Assembly: GCA_017483235.1 (NCBI GenBank)
Contig: JAFULE010000009.1
Span: 1 to 7,892, forward strand
Reading direction: 5' to 3'
Length of the DNA: 7,892 nucleotides
Source: Faecalibacterium sp.
GTDB taxonomy: Bacteria > Bacillota > Clostridia > Oscillospirales > Ruminococcaceae
Numbering within the stretch: the first letter of the stretch is position 1; each line of letters opens with the position of its first letter. The position numbers and the translations under genes were made by a program. Shown piece by piece: positions 1-5,654 of the stretch. The notes under the pieces are model-generated. The model searched no databases, was not told the origin of the DNA, and saw only the letters and a list, made by a program, of their open reading frames with translations.

Positions 1-189
1 ATCCTGCATGGTGTTATCCACCGCATGGCCCATGTGCAGCTGACCGGTAACGTTGGGCGGCGGCATAACGATGGTGTAGGGCTTCTTTTCGGGGTTGGGC
101 TCGGCATGGAAATAATTGCCGGCCTGCCAGAAGTCGTAGATGCGGTCTTCGACTTGACTGGGATCGTACTGTTTTGCCAGTTCTTTCAT
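1..189 (-). CDS. valS: Valyl-tRNA synthetase, N-terminal 63 residues (runs off the left edge)
   Basis: This is the start of the class I aminoacyl-tRNA synthetase that attaches valine to tRNA-Val in the cytoplasm. The visible 63 residues contain the class I nucleotide-binding signature PPPNVTGQLHMGHA at residues 43-56, with the HIGH-type motif HMGH at 52-55. The PPPNVTG-LHMGHA form with the following DNT is characteristic of ValRS rather than LeuRS or IleRS. The N-terminal stretch MKELAKQYDPSQVEDRIYDF also fits ValRS. The ATG at 189-187 is chosen because AAAGGAG (205-199) lies 9 nt upstream. The gene sits directly behind a T-box leader with a candidate valine specifier, which supports the assignment independently. 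The rest of the protein, including the KMSKS loop, editing domain and C-terminal coiled coil, lies outside the window. Confidence 0.96.
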   Translation of the reverse strand, partial: MKELAKQYDPSQVEDRIYDFWQAGNYFHAEPNPEKKPYTIVMPPPNVTGQLHMGHAVDNTMQD

Positions 190-495
190 TGGTGTTTGCT
201 CCTTTCGACGTTGTGCGGGGCAACAAAAAAGCCGCCCCACGGACAGAATTCCATGGGACGGCTGTACATTGTACTGTAAACCGCGGTACCACCCAAATTG
301 CGCACCCACAGGATGCGCCCCTTGACTGCCCCGGTAACGTGGGGCAAACCCGAAAGCGGCTACTGACCACAAAGGGTTCACCGCTTCTGCTCAAAAGCGA
401 CAGCGCAAAGGCTTCTTTACCGGGCTTTCACCTGCCCCCGGCTCTCTGGAAAGAAACGAATTTCGCGCACTCTTTCTCAACGCATTTTACGATAC
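190..495 (-). promoter_or_regulatory. T-box riboswitch leader of valS (valine-tRNA responsive)
   Basis: This roughly 300-nt leader senses uncharged tRNA-Val and lets transcription continue into valS when valine charging is low. On the minus strand the conserved T-box motif TGGGTGGTACCGCGG lies at 295-281 and is followed by the terminator at 262-225. Stem I shows the AGAGA bulge (447-443) and the distal loop GGTGAAA (432-426), the pair expected for the double T-loop module that docks on the tRNA elbow. Below them, GCGCGAA (468-462) pairs with TTTGCGC (409-403). The next bases hold GTC (401-399) followed by G, which I take as the valine specifier codon. Stem II is AAGCGGT (386-380) with GCCGCTT (360-354), enclosing GAA and AGTA S-turn elements. 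GCCCC/GGGGC (345-341/332-328) fits the stem IIA/B region, and GCGCATCC/GGGTGCGC (318-311/307-300) fits stem III. The class is certain; the exact specifier frame comes from hand folding. Confidence 0.93.
225..262 (-). terminator. Intrinsic terminator of the valS T-box leader
   Basis: On the minus strand a 13-bp stem forms between GCCGTCCCATGGA (262-250) and TCCGTGGGGCGGC (243-231), with two G-U pairs and a 6-nt loop. It is followed at once by six T (230-225). The 5' arm contains the CCGTCCCA segment that can instead pair with the T-box motif at 295-281 to form the antiterminator. The two structures are therefore mutually exclusive, as expected for a T-box switch. A small GTAC/GTAC hairpin lies just before the stem, around 274-264. 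Confidence 0.92.
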
Positions 496-500
496 AAGAA

Positions 501-529
501 ATTGTAGCGTTTTTTGAGCGGAATGTCAA
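501..529 (-). promoter_or_regulatory. Sigma-70-type promoter of the valS T-box leader
   Basis: On the minus strand a perfect -35 box TTGACA (529-524) is separated by 17 nt from the -10 box TACAAT (506-501). The transcription start is expected near 495-493, just before stem I of the T-box leader. The near-consensus sequence and optimal spacing suggest constitutive strong initiation, with control at the level of tRNA-dependent antitermination. A short inverted repeat, TACAA-N4-TTGTA (506-493), spans the -10 box and the start site; I see no evidence that it is an operator. Confidence 0.88.
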
Positions 530-551
530 GTGCCGGGGTGTGACAGGCCGT

Positions 552-1187
552 TCATTCCACCGCAAAGCCGCACTGCCAGCTGCCCAAAATCGGCAGAGGC
601 TGATCGGCCTTGGCGCTGCCGATAAACTCGGTCAGCTGCAGGGTATACTGCCCGGCGGCAAGGTGGGCGGCAGCACCGGGCAGAACCAGCTGCACCTGCC
701 CGCTTTGCACGGCAGCCGCTTCGCTTTTTTCACCTTCGGCCACTACGCTGCCGGCAGCATCCAGCACCTGATACTTACCGGCGGCAAACTGTTCCAAGAA
801 AGCATACGGGGCTTCGTCCGGCATTTCAAAATGAACATCAACCACCAGATCCTGCCCCTGCACGGCAGCCGTCAGGGCCAGCTCATCAGGTTGGGCGTGA
901 TATTCGGTGCCGGTCACCGCACCGTCCCAGCGGGTAACATCAGCAAAAAAGCCTTTGATCGGCCCGGCCAGCGCACTGCCTGCCAGTGCCAGAGTGCACA
1001 CTGCGGCAGCAAACACAGCAAACGCCCGCTTGGGCAGACGGAACTTGACAGCGTTGTTGGGTTCGGTATATTTCATTTTTTTCTTCTCCATTTCCTGTTG
1101 TGCGGTTTTGATCCCCTGCACACACCGGGCGTGCAGCTGCGGCGGCAGGGGGATCTCGTTCAGTTTTTTCTGCAGCGGGTCATTCAT
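552..1187 (-). CDS. Probable membrane anti-sigma factor partnered with the upstream ECF sigma factor
   Basis: A 211-residue protein that probably holds the neighbouring ECF sigma factor inactive at the membrane. It has a short cytoplasmic N-terminal part (1-53) with a charged stretch around QEMEKKKMKY, one hydrophobic segment at about 54-74 (AFAVFAAAVCTLALAGSALA), and an extracytoplasmic domain of about 135 residues with several beta-strand-like stretches. No zinc-type HxxxCxxC anti-sigma motif is present, although HARC at 19-22 is vaguely reminiscent. The ATG at 1187-1185 is preferred: AAAGGAG lies 10 nt upstream, inside the sigma gene, whereas the ATG three codons earlier (1196) sits almost on top of that site. 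The start overlaps the sigma stop codon by 8 nt, so translation is probably coupled. The role rests on gene order, topology and size; no family was recognised for the outer domain. The signal it senses is unknown. Confidence 0.72.
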   Translation of the reverse strand: MNDPLQKKLNEIPLPPQLHARCVQGIKTAQQEMEKKKMKYTEPNNAVKFRLPKRAFAVFAAAVCTLALAGSALAGPIKGFFADVTRWDGAVTGTEYHAQPDELALTAAVQGQDLVVDVHFEMPDEAPYAFLEQFAAGKYQVLDAAGSVVAEGEKSEAAAVQSGQVQLVLPGAAAHLAAGQYTLQLTEFIGSAKADQPLPILGSWQCGFAVE

Positions 1188-1704
1188 ACCAGTCATTCTC
1201 CTTTGCTTTGGCATTCAGTTTTTTCAGGGCTCGGTAATGCAGCGTTTTTACGGTGCCTTGCGGCAGCTGCATCTGCTGTGCAATCTGCGCAAACGAAAGA
1301 TCTGCCGAATAGCGCAGCACCAGAACAGTTTTTTGCTGCGGGGTAAGACAGGTCAGCAACTGCTGCAGGGTAAGCTTTTGCAGGATGGCCTGCTCCGGCT
1401 GTTCGGTCATGGGTTTCTGTGCAGGCTGTTCCTCCAACGGCAGCAGCCTTTGCCGTTGCCGCAGAAGATCCAGTGCACAGTGCACCGCAATGCTGACCAG
1501 CCAGGTTTTAAAATATTCCGGCTGTCGCACCGCACCGATTTTCAGAAATGCCCGGTACGCGGTCTCCTGCACCACATCCAGCGCGTCCGCTTCGTTTTTG
1601 GTGTACAGGAAGGCCACACGATACAGCTGCGCTTCATGGGGCAAAAACAGCTGCTCAAAGGCAGCGGCATCGCCCCTTTGGGCTTTTTCCAGCAAGGGTT
1701 TCAT
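1180..1704 (-). CDS. ECF-type RNA polymerase sigma factor
   Basis: A 174-residue extracytoplasmic-function sigma factor, the normal size for this group. Region 2 covers roughly residues 10-85 (AAFEQLFLPHEAQLYRVAFL, then TKNEADALDVVQETAYRAFL), with the DALDVVQET -10-recognition and core-binding helix and a following FKTWLVSIAVHCALDLLRQ. A linker rich in Q, E and P joins it to region 4 at about 118-165, with LTPQQKTVLVLRYSADLSF and the helix-turn-helix FAQIAQQMQLPQGTVKTLHY. The ATG at 1704 is chosen because MKPLLEKAQRGD is a typical ECF N-terminus and AAGGA lies 12 nt upstream. A GTG at 1740 would add 12 residues with no usable ribosome site and would sit close to the predicted transcription start. 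The next gene overlaps its stop and encodes a one-pass membrane protein, the usual arrangement for a sigma/anti-sigma pair. Its targets beyond its own promoter cannot be seen here. Confidence 0.93.
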   Translation of the reverse strand: MKPLLEKAQRGDAAAFEQLFLPHEAQLYRVAFLYTKNEADALDVVQETAYRAFLKIGAVRQPEYFKTWLVSIAVHCALDLLRQRQRLLPLEEQPAQKPMTEQPEQAILQKLTLQQLLTCLTPQQKTVLVLRYSADLSFAQIAQQMQLPQGTVKTLHYRALKKLNAKAKENDWYE

Positions 1705-1744
1705 GTTGTGATCACATCCTTGTTTGTTGACTTGCTGCACCCTT

Positions 1745-1774
1745 TAGACGAACGGGAAGGGATGTTTGGTTTCA
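1745..1774 (-). promoter_or_regulatory. Candidate autoregulatory ECF promoter of the sigma/anti-sigma operon
   Basis: On the minus strand TGAAAC (1774-1769) and CGTCTA (1750-1745) match the -35 and -10 elements of promoters read by Bacillus SigM/SigV-type ECF factors. They lie directly upstream of the sigma gene and would give a 5' leader of about 30-35 nt before the ATG at 1704. The spacer is 18 nt, one or two longer than the usual 16-17, which lowers confidence. Self-activation by ECF factors through such a site is common. No convincing housekeeping promoter is seen for this operon on the minus strand. Confidence 0.5.
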
Positions 1775-1813
1775 CCTCGACCGGATATTTTTCGAAAGAT
1801 CTTTTTCAACTGC

Positions 1814-1842
1814 TTGATTGGTCAGAGCCGCCCTTTTATAAT
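1814..1842 (+). promoter_or_regulatory. Sigma-70-type promoter of the GNAT gene
   Basis: TTGATT (1814-1819) and a perfect TATAAT (1837-1842) are separated by 17 nt. Initiation is expected near 1849, giving a leader of about 27 nt before the ATG at 1876. The promoter is back to back with the candidate ECF promoter at 1774-1745. A 10-bp perfect palindrome, AAAGATCTTT (1795-1804), lies between the two. Confidence 0.8.
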
Positions 1843-1875
1843 GAAACCGAACTATATTTTATCTTGGAGGGCTTC

Positions 1876-2385
1876 ATGCTTCTTACCACCGCCCGGCTGA
1901 CCCTTGCCCCACAGGGGCCGCAGCTGCTGCACACCGCCCACCGCTATTGCACCGACCCCGAAACCACCCGGTATATGTTCCACCTGCCCAACGAAACCGA
2001 AGCCGAAACCCTGCAGGCACTGCTGGCCGCCCAGCAGGAATGGGAAACACCCCACCCGCAGCGGTTTGAGTTTGCGGTTTTTCGGGCCGGGGGGCACATT
2101 GGCGCGGTAAGCGTAGCGCGTGACGGCGAACTGGGCTACATTCTGGATAAATACCACTGGGGCCAAGGCTATGCCGCCGAGGCCGCCCGCGCCGTGCTGG
2201 ACTGGTGCCGCACCACGCAGGGTATGACCGAATTTATGGCCCACTGCGATGCAGAAAATCATGCTTCCCGCCGGGTGCTGGAAAAACTGGGTTTTGTTTT
2301 TACCGAACAATACGGCGGCCGCCGAAACCGCGGCAGCACCGAAGACCGGCAGGAATGCCTGTACACACTCGCCTGTTCCGAGTAA
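1876..2385 (+). CDS. GNAT family N-acetyltransferase (RimJ/RimL-like)
   Basis: A 169-residue protein of the Gcn5-related acetyltransferase fold, which transfers an acetyl group from acetyl-CoA to an amine. The N-terminus, LLTTARLTLAPQGP, is the usual opening of RimJ/RimL-like members. The acetyl-CoA pyrophosphate loop appears at about 88-103 as GYILDKYHWGQGYAAEA, with the Q/RxxGxG/A element read as HWGQGYA. Motif B follows at 127-140 as AENHASRRVLEKLGF, typical of this subgroup. The length is normal for the family. The ATG at 1876 is preceded by GGAGG (1866-1870) at a short 5-nt spacing and follows a strong promoter. The gene is monocistronic, divergent from the ECF operon and closed by the hairpin at 2401-2432. 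The substrate cannot be read from the sequence: ribosomal protein N-termini, a small-molecule amine or an antibiotic are all possible, and I see nothing that favours resistance. Confidence 0.9.
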   Translation: MLLTTARLTLAPQGPQLLHTAHRYCTDPETTRYMFHLPNETEAETLQALLAAQQEWETPHPQRFEFAVFRAGGHIGAVSVARDGELGYILDKYHWGQGYAAEAARAVLDWCRTTQGMTEFMAHCDAENHASRRVLEKLGFVFTEQYGGRRNRGSTEDRQECLYTLACSE

Positions 2386-2391
2386 TTGTAT

Positions 2392-2440
2392 AAAAAAGCA
2401 GCGGCCGCGCCCCTAATCTGGGGCGCGGCCGCCTGATTTT
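2392..2440. terminator. Bidirectional intrinsic terminator between converging transcripts
   Basis: GCGGCCGCGCCCC (2401-2413) and GGGGCGCGGCCGC (2420-2432) form a perfect 13-bp GC-only stem with a 6-nt loop, TAATCT. On the plus strand a T-rich run TTTTATTT follows after four bases, ending transcription of the GNAT gene. On the minus strand six T (complement of 2392-2397) follow after three bases, ending the long metF-metH operon. The T-run on the plus side overlaps the stop codon of the cysteine-rich protein gene. Confidence 0.92.
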
Positions 2441-2720
2441 ATTTGCTGAGCTGTTTTGTCAGTTCCGTCACCTTGGCGCAGCGGGCCAGCACGGTGCCGT
2501 AATTTTGCGGCAAATGGGGGAACATGCACTGCGAACAATCCTTGGTGCCATTGGGCAGCATGATGAAATTGCCGCCGCAGCCGCTGCCCAGCGGGTACAG
2601 CGGGCAGTAGCAGAACAGACAGTTGAAGTTTTGCGGGTCGGCGCCGGGGTGACAGGGAAAAAACTCACACGCCCGGTTTGTGTAAAACGCATAGTGTTTG
2701 CCCTGCCAGTCCATCTGCAT
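2439..2720 (-). CDS. Cysteine-rich small-domain protein (PF04071-like, probable metal binder)
   Basis: A 93-residue protein dominated by one compact cysteine-rich domain. Cysteines are at 18, 23, 34, 37, 39, 48, 62, 65 and 81. Diagnostic stretches are ACEFFPCHPGAD (17-28), NFNCLFCYCPLYPLG (32-46), CGGNF (48-52) and the KDCSQCMFPH block (60-69). This matches the family known as cysteine-rich small domain, which is thought to bind metal through its cysteines; its biochemical role is not established. The C-terminal tail after residue 80 is lysine-bearing and probably helical. The ATG at 2720 has a GGGGAG ribosome site about 7 nt upstream and gives a domain that starts in the usual place. It is the last gene of the operon, 21 nt behind the deacylase gene and just before the terminator. 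Its place in a cobalamin-dependent methionine operon invites a metal or corrinoid link, but that is inference. Confidence 0.85.
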   Translation of the reverse strand: MQMDWQGKHYAFYTNRACEFFPCHPGADPQNFNCLFCYCPLYPLGSGCGGNFIMLPNGTKDCSQCMFPHLPQNYGTVLARCAKVTELTKQLSK

Positions 2721-2741
2721 GGTGCACTCCCCTTTCCTGTT

Positions 2742-3209
2742 TCAATAGCCCTTACACACATTCACCCATGCTGCCGGCTTTGCGTACTGTTCCAGCTCGG
2801 GGATGGTCAGTTCGATGGCGCTGTTGGAGCTGCCGCAGGCCGGATACACCGTTTCGAACCGCTTGAGGGATTCGTCCAGATACACCTGCACGCCGGGGTT
2901 GACCGCAAAGGGGCACACCCCGCCCACCGCATGGCCGATCAACGGCTCGGCCTCGTCGTAGGCCAGCATTTTGGCCTTGGTATGGAACTGCGCCTTATAT
3001 TTGGCGTTGTCGATTTTGGCGTCGCCGGCGGCCACGATCAGTACCACCGCATCGCCCACATGGAAAGAAAGGGTTTTGGCAATGCGGCAGCCCTCGCAGT
3101 GCAGCGCCTGTGCCGCCAGTTCCACCGTAGCGCTGGACACCTCAAACTCCAGCACCCGGTGTTCGATGCCAAAGCCCTTAAAATATTCCCGTACCTTCTG
3201 AATGGACAT
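2742..3209 (-). CDS. YbaK/EbsC-type aminoacyl-tRNA deacylase
   Basis: A 155-residue protein of the YbaK/ProX editing superfamily, whose members hydrolyse wrongly charged tRNAs in trans, for example Cys-tRNA-Pro or Ala-tRNA-Pro. It fills the single-domain length of the family. Visible signatures are the substrate-site lysine in CRIAKTLSF (K45), the glycine-rich GHAVGGVCPFAVN (92-104) and the C-terminal CGSSNSAIELTIPEL (125-139). The ATG at 3209 is preceded by GAGGG at about 10 nt. It lies 27 nt after metH and 21 nt before the cysteine-rich protein gene, so it is co-transcribed with the methionine genes. The exact subfamily (YbaK, ProXp-ala or other) cannot be fixed by eye, so I give no gene name. 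A role in clearing tRNA mischarged with a sulfur amino acid would suit the context but is inference. Confidence 0.9.
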   Translation of the reverse strand: MSIQKVREYFKGFGIEHRVLEFEVSSATVELAAQALHCEGCRIAKTLSFHVGDAVVLIVAAGDAKIDNAKYKAQFHTKAKMLAYDEAEPLIGHAVGGVCPFAVNPGVQVYLDESLKRFETVYPACGSSNSAIELTIPELEQYAKPAAWVNVCKGY

Positions 3210-3236
3210 GGTTGTTGTTCCCTCTCTGTTTTTGCC

Positions 3237-5654
3237 TCAGCGGGCAAAGTATTCCTTGGCGATATCCGCCGCCTGCTTGGCGTCCTTGGCGTAGTAGTCG
3301 GCGCCGATGGTTTTGGCATACTCGGGGGTAAGCACCGCGCCGCCCACCATCACCGCCACGCCGGGGCATTCGCGGTGCAGCAGGGCAATGGTTTCTTCCA
3401 TGGCGCCAAGGGTGGTGGTCATCAGGGCCGAAAGCCCCACCAGAGCTGCACCGGTGCGTTGTACCGCCTCCACTACCGCCTGCGCAGGTACGTCTTTCCC
3501 CAGATCGGTGACACGGTAGCCGTAGTTTTCCAGAATGACCTTGACAATGTTTTTGCCGATGTCGTGCACGTCCCCCTTGACGGTGGCCATAACGATGCGG
3601 CCCTTTTCGGCCTGTTCGGTGCCGGTTTGGGCCACTGCGTCCCGGATAACCTCAAAGGCCCCCTGTGCGGCAGCGGCGGCCTGCAGCAGCTGGGGCAAAA
3701 ACAGGGTGCCCTTTTCGTAGCCGCTGCCCACCGCGTCCAGCGCGGGGATCAGCCCTTCGTCCACCACCTGCAACGGCTGCTTTGTCTGCAGCAGGGTGCT
3801 GACGGCGGCCACCGTATCGGCCCGCAAGCCCTTGCGCACCGCATTGATCAGGGTGGCATACTCGCCGACTGCTTCGCCGGCACAAGCGCCCCCGACCTGC
3901 CCGGCGGCAGGCGCCGCGGCGGCCACAGGAGTATAGCCGGCATATTTTGCAATGTAGCGTACACTTTGCTTATCGCGGGCGGTCAGCACATCAAAAGCGG
4001 CGGCCGCAGCCATCATCTCCTCGCTGGAGGGGTTGATGATAGCAAGGTCCAGCCCGGCGCCCATGGCAAGGGTAAAGAAGGCGGTGTTCAAAAACGGGCG
4101 GCAGGGCAGCCCGAAGCTGATGTTTGACACACCCAATACGGTGCGCACCCCCAGCTCGTTTTTGCAGCGATGCAGCGCCTTTAAGGTTTCGACCACCGCC
4201 TGCTGCTGGGCGCTGGCGGTCAGGGTAAGGCAATCGATGTAGACATCCTCGGGGGCGATGCCGGCGGCAAGGGCGGCATTGCGGATCCGCTCGGCAATGG
4301 CAAACCGGCCCTCGGCGCTTTCAGGGATGCCGTGTTCGTCCAGCGTCAGACCCACCACTGCTGCGCCATACTTTTTGCACAGGGGCAGAATGGCATCCAG
4401 CACCGCCTGCTCACCGTTGACCGAATTGACGATGGGCTTGCCGTTGTACACCCGCAGGCCGCGTTCCAGCGCGGCGGGGTTGGTAGAATCCAGCTGCAAG
4501 GGCAGATCACACACGCTTTGAATGGCCCGGACCGCCGCTTCCATCAGGTCAGGTTCGTTTACACCGGGGGCGCCCACGTTCACATCCAGCACTGCAGCGC
4601 CCGCATCAGCCTGCTGCACCGCCAGCGCAAGAATATGGTCCATATCCCCTTCGCGCAGCGCCTGCTGCAGCCGTTTTTTGCCGGTGGGGTTGATCCGCTC
4701 GCCCACCACGGTCACACCGTCCACCGTAACACAGCGCACCGGGCTGCACAGCACACTTTGTGCCGGTGCTTTCTTTTCAGGGCGGCCGGGTACACAGCCC
4801 TCGAACACCTTGTTCAGGGCGGCAATGAACTGAGGTGTGGTGCCGCAGCAGCCGCCTGCGGCAAACAGGCCAAGGCTGCGGTAAGGCTTCATCTGGAGGG
4901 CAAAGCTCTGGGGGCCGATGTCGTAGCCCGAGCCATCGGCCCGGGGCAGGCCCGCGTTGGGCTTGACAAAAATGGGAAAATCGGCCGGCAAAGCGTCGGC
5001 CAGCCGCTGGGCCAGCGGGTAAATTTCGGCCGGGCCAAGGCTGCAGTTGAAGCCGATGGCATCAGCACCAAGGCCCCGGGCAGTGGCGGCAAAGCTTTCG
5101 ACTGTGCAGCCGGTAAAGGTGCGGCCAGTGGGCTCGAAGCTCATGCTGGCCAGCACCGGCAGGCTGCAGTTTTCTTTTACTGCCAGCAGGGCCGCTTTCA
5201 GCTCGTACAGATCGGTAAAGGTTTCGAGAAAGACAAGGTCGGCATCGGCTGCACCGGCCCGCACGATGCGGGCAAACTCGGCCACCGCCTGCTCCAGCGT
5301 CAGGGTTCCGGCAGGCTCCAGCAGTTCGCCCAGCGGGCCGATATCCAGCGCCACCAGTGCCCCGGCATCGGCGCAGGCGCGGCGCGCATTGGCAACCGCG
5401 GCGGGAACCACCTGCTCGACAGTATAACCGCTGCCGGCCAGCTTTTTAGCCGATGCGCCAAAGGTATTGGTATTGATGATGCGGCTGCCGGCCTTGACAT
5501 ATTGGGCATGAATGCTTTCGATCAGCTGGGGCTGGGTCAGGTTGAGCAGCTCGGGCTTTTCGCCCGCGGCAAGGCCCGCCGCCTGCAGCATGGTGCCCAT
5601 GCCGCCGTCCAGAAGGATGGTATTGGGCTGGGTAAACAGTTCACAGATCTGCAC
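3237..5654 (-). CDS. metH: Cobalamin-dependent methionine synthase, short form without activation domain
   Basis: Transfers the methyl group of 5-methyl-tetrahydrofolate through cobalamin to homocysteine, making methionine. The protein has 805 residues against about 1200 in E. coli MetH. Domains in order: homocysteine/zinc barrel (about 1-290), with LLDGGMGTM at 14-22 and zinc ligands C204 (GFNCSLGP), C269 and C270 (AAGGCCGTTPQF); pterin-binding barrel (about 310-570), with VGERINPTGKKRL (317-329) and LDVNVGAPGVNEP (356-368); an Ala/Gly-rich linker (576-598); cobalamin cap domain (about 600-680); and Rossmann-type B12 domain, with GDVHDIGKN (694-702, H697 being the cobalt ligand) and SALMTTTLGAM (742-752). 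The C-terminal AdoMet/activation domain is absent, and its likely replacement is encoded immediately upstream. The GTG at 5654 is preferred because GGGGG lies 7 nt before it and the homocysteine barrel begins normally there. It overlaps the upstream stop by 14 nt. The frame is intact. Confidence 0.96.
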   Translation of the reverse strand: MQICELFTQPNTILLDGGMGTMLQAAGLAAGEKPELLNLTQPQLIESIHAQYVKAGSRIINTNTFGASAKKLAGSGYTVEQVVPAAVANARRACADAGALVALDIGPLGELLEPAGTLTLEQAVAEFARIVRAGAADADLVFLETFTDLYELKAALLAVKENCSLPVLASMSFEPTGRTFTGCTVESFAATARGLGADAIGFNCSLGPAEIYPLAQRLADALPADFPIFVKPNAGLPRADGSGYDIGPQSFALQMKPYRSLGLFAAGGCCGTTPQFIAALNKVFEGCVPGRPEKKAPAQSVLCSPVRCVTVDGVTVVGERINPTGKKRLQQALREGDMDHILALAVQQADAGAAVLDVNVGAPGVNEPDLMEAAVRAIQSVCDLPLQLDSTNPAALERGLRVYNGKPIVNSVNGEQAVLDAILPLCKKYGAAVVGLTLDEHGIPESAEGRFAIAERIRNAALAAGIAPEDVYIDCLTLTASAQQQAVVETLKALHRCKNELGVRTVLGVSNISFGLPCRPFLNTAFFTLAMGAGLDLAIINPSSEEMMAAAAAFDVLTARDKQSVRYIAKYAGYTPVAAAAPAAGQVGGACAGEAVGEYATLINAVRKGLRADTVAAVSTLLQTKQPLQVVDEGLIPALDAVGSGYEKGTLFLPQLLQAAAAAQGAFEVIRDAVAQTGTEQAEKGRIVMATVKGDVHDIGKNIVKVILENYGYRVTDLGKDVPAQAVVEAVQRTGAALVGLSALMTTTLGAMEETIALLHRECPGVAVMVGGAVLTPEYAKTIGADYYAKDAKQAADIAKEYFAR

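Noticed and set aside
493..506. TACAA-N4-TTGTA inverted repeat as an operator at the valS promoter
   Set aside because: The arms are only five bases and one of them is most of the -10 box. T-box control already explains regulation of this gene.
174..1346. Long plus-strand open frame of 390 codons
   Set aside because: It runs antisense to valS, the T-box leader, the anti-sigma gene and part of the sigma gene. The translation is rich in H, R, Q and C and has no recognisable domain. It is a shadow caused by high GC at third positions.
907..1875. Upstream extension of the GNAT frame for 323 codons
   Set aside because: The frame is open by chance across the sigma operon. The real start at 1876 has a ribosome site and promoter, and the protein begins with the normal GNAT N-terminus.
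2401..2432. Paired GCGGCCGC sequences as possible recombination or cloning sites
   Set aside because: They are simply the two arms of the terminator stem, since each arm happens to contain this palindrome. There is no sign of inserted or vector DNA around them.
2505..4127. Plus-strand open frame of 540 codons
   Set aside because: It lies antisense to the cysteine-rich, deacylase and metH genes, all of which have clear family motifs. There is no family signature or ribosome site of its own.
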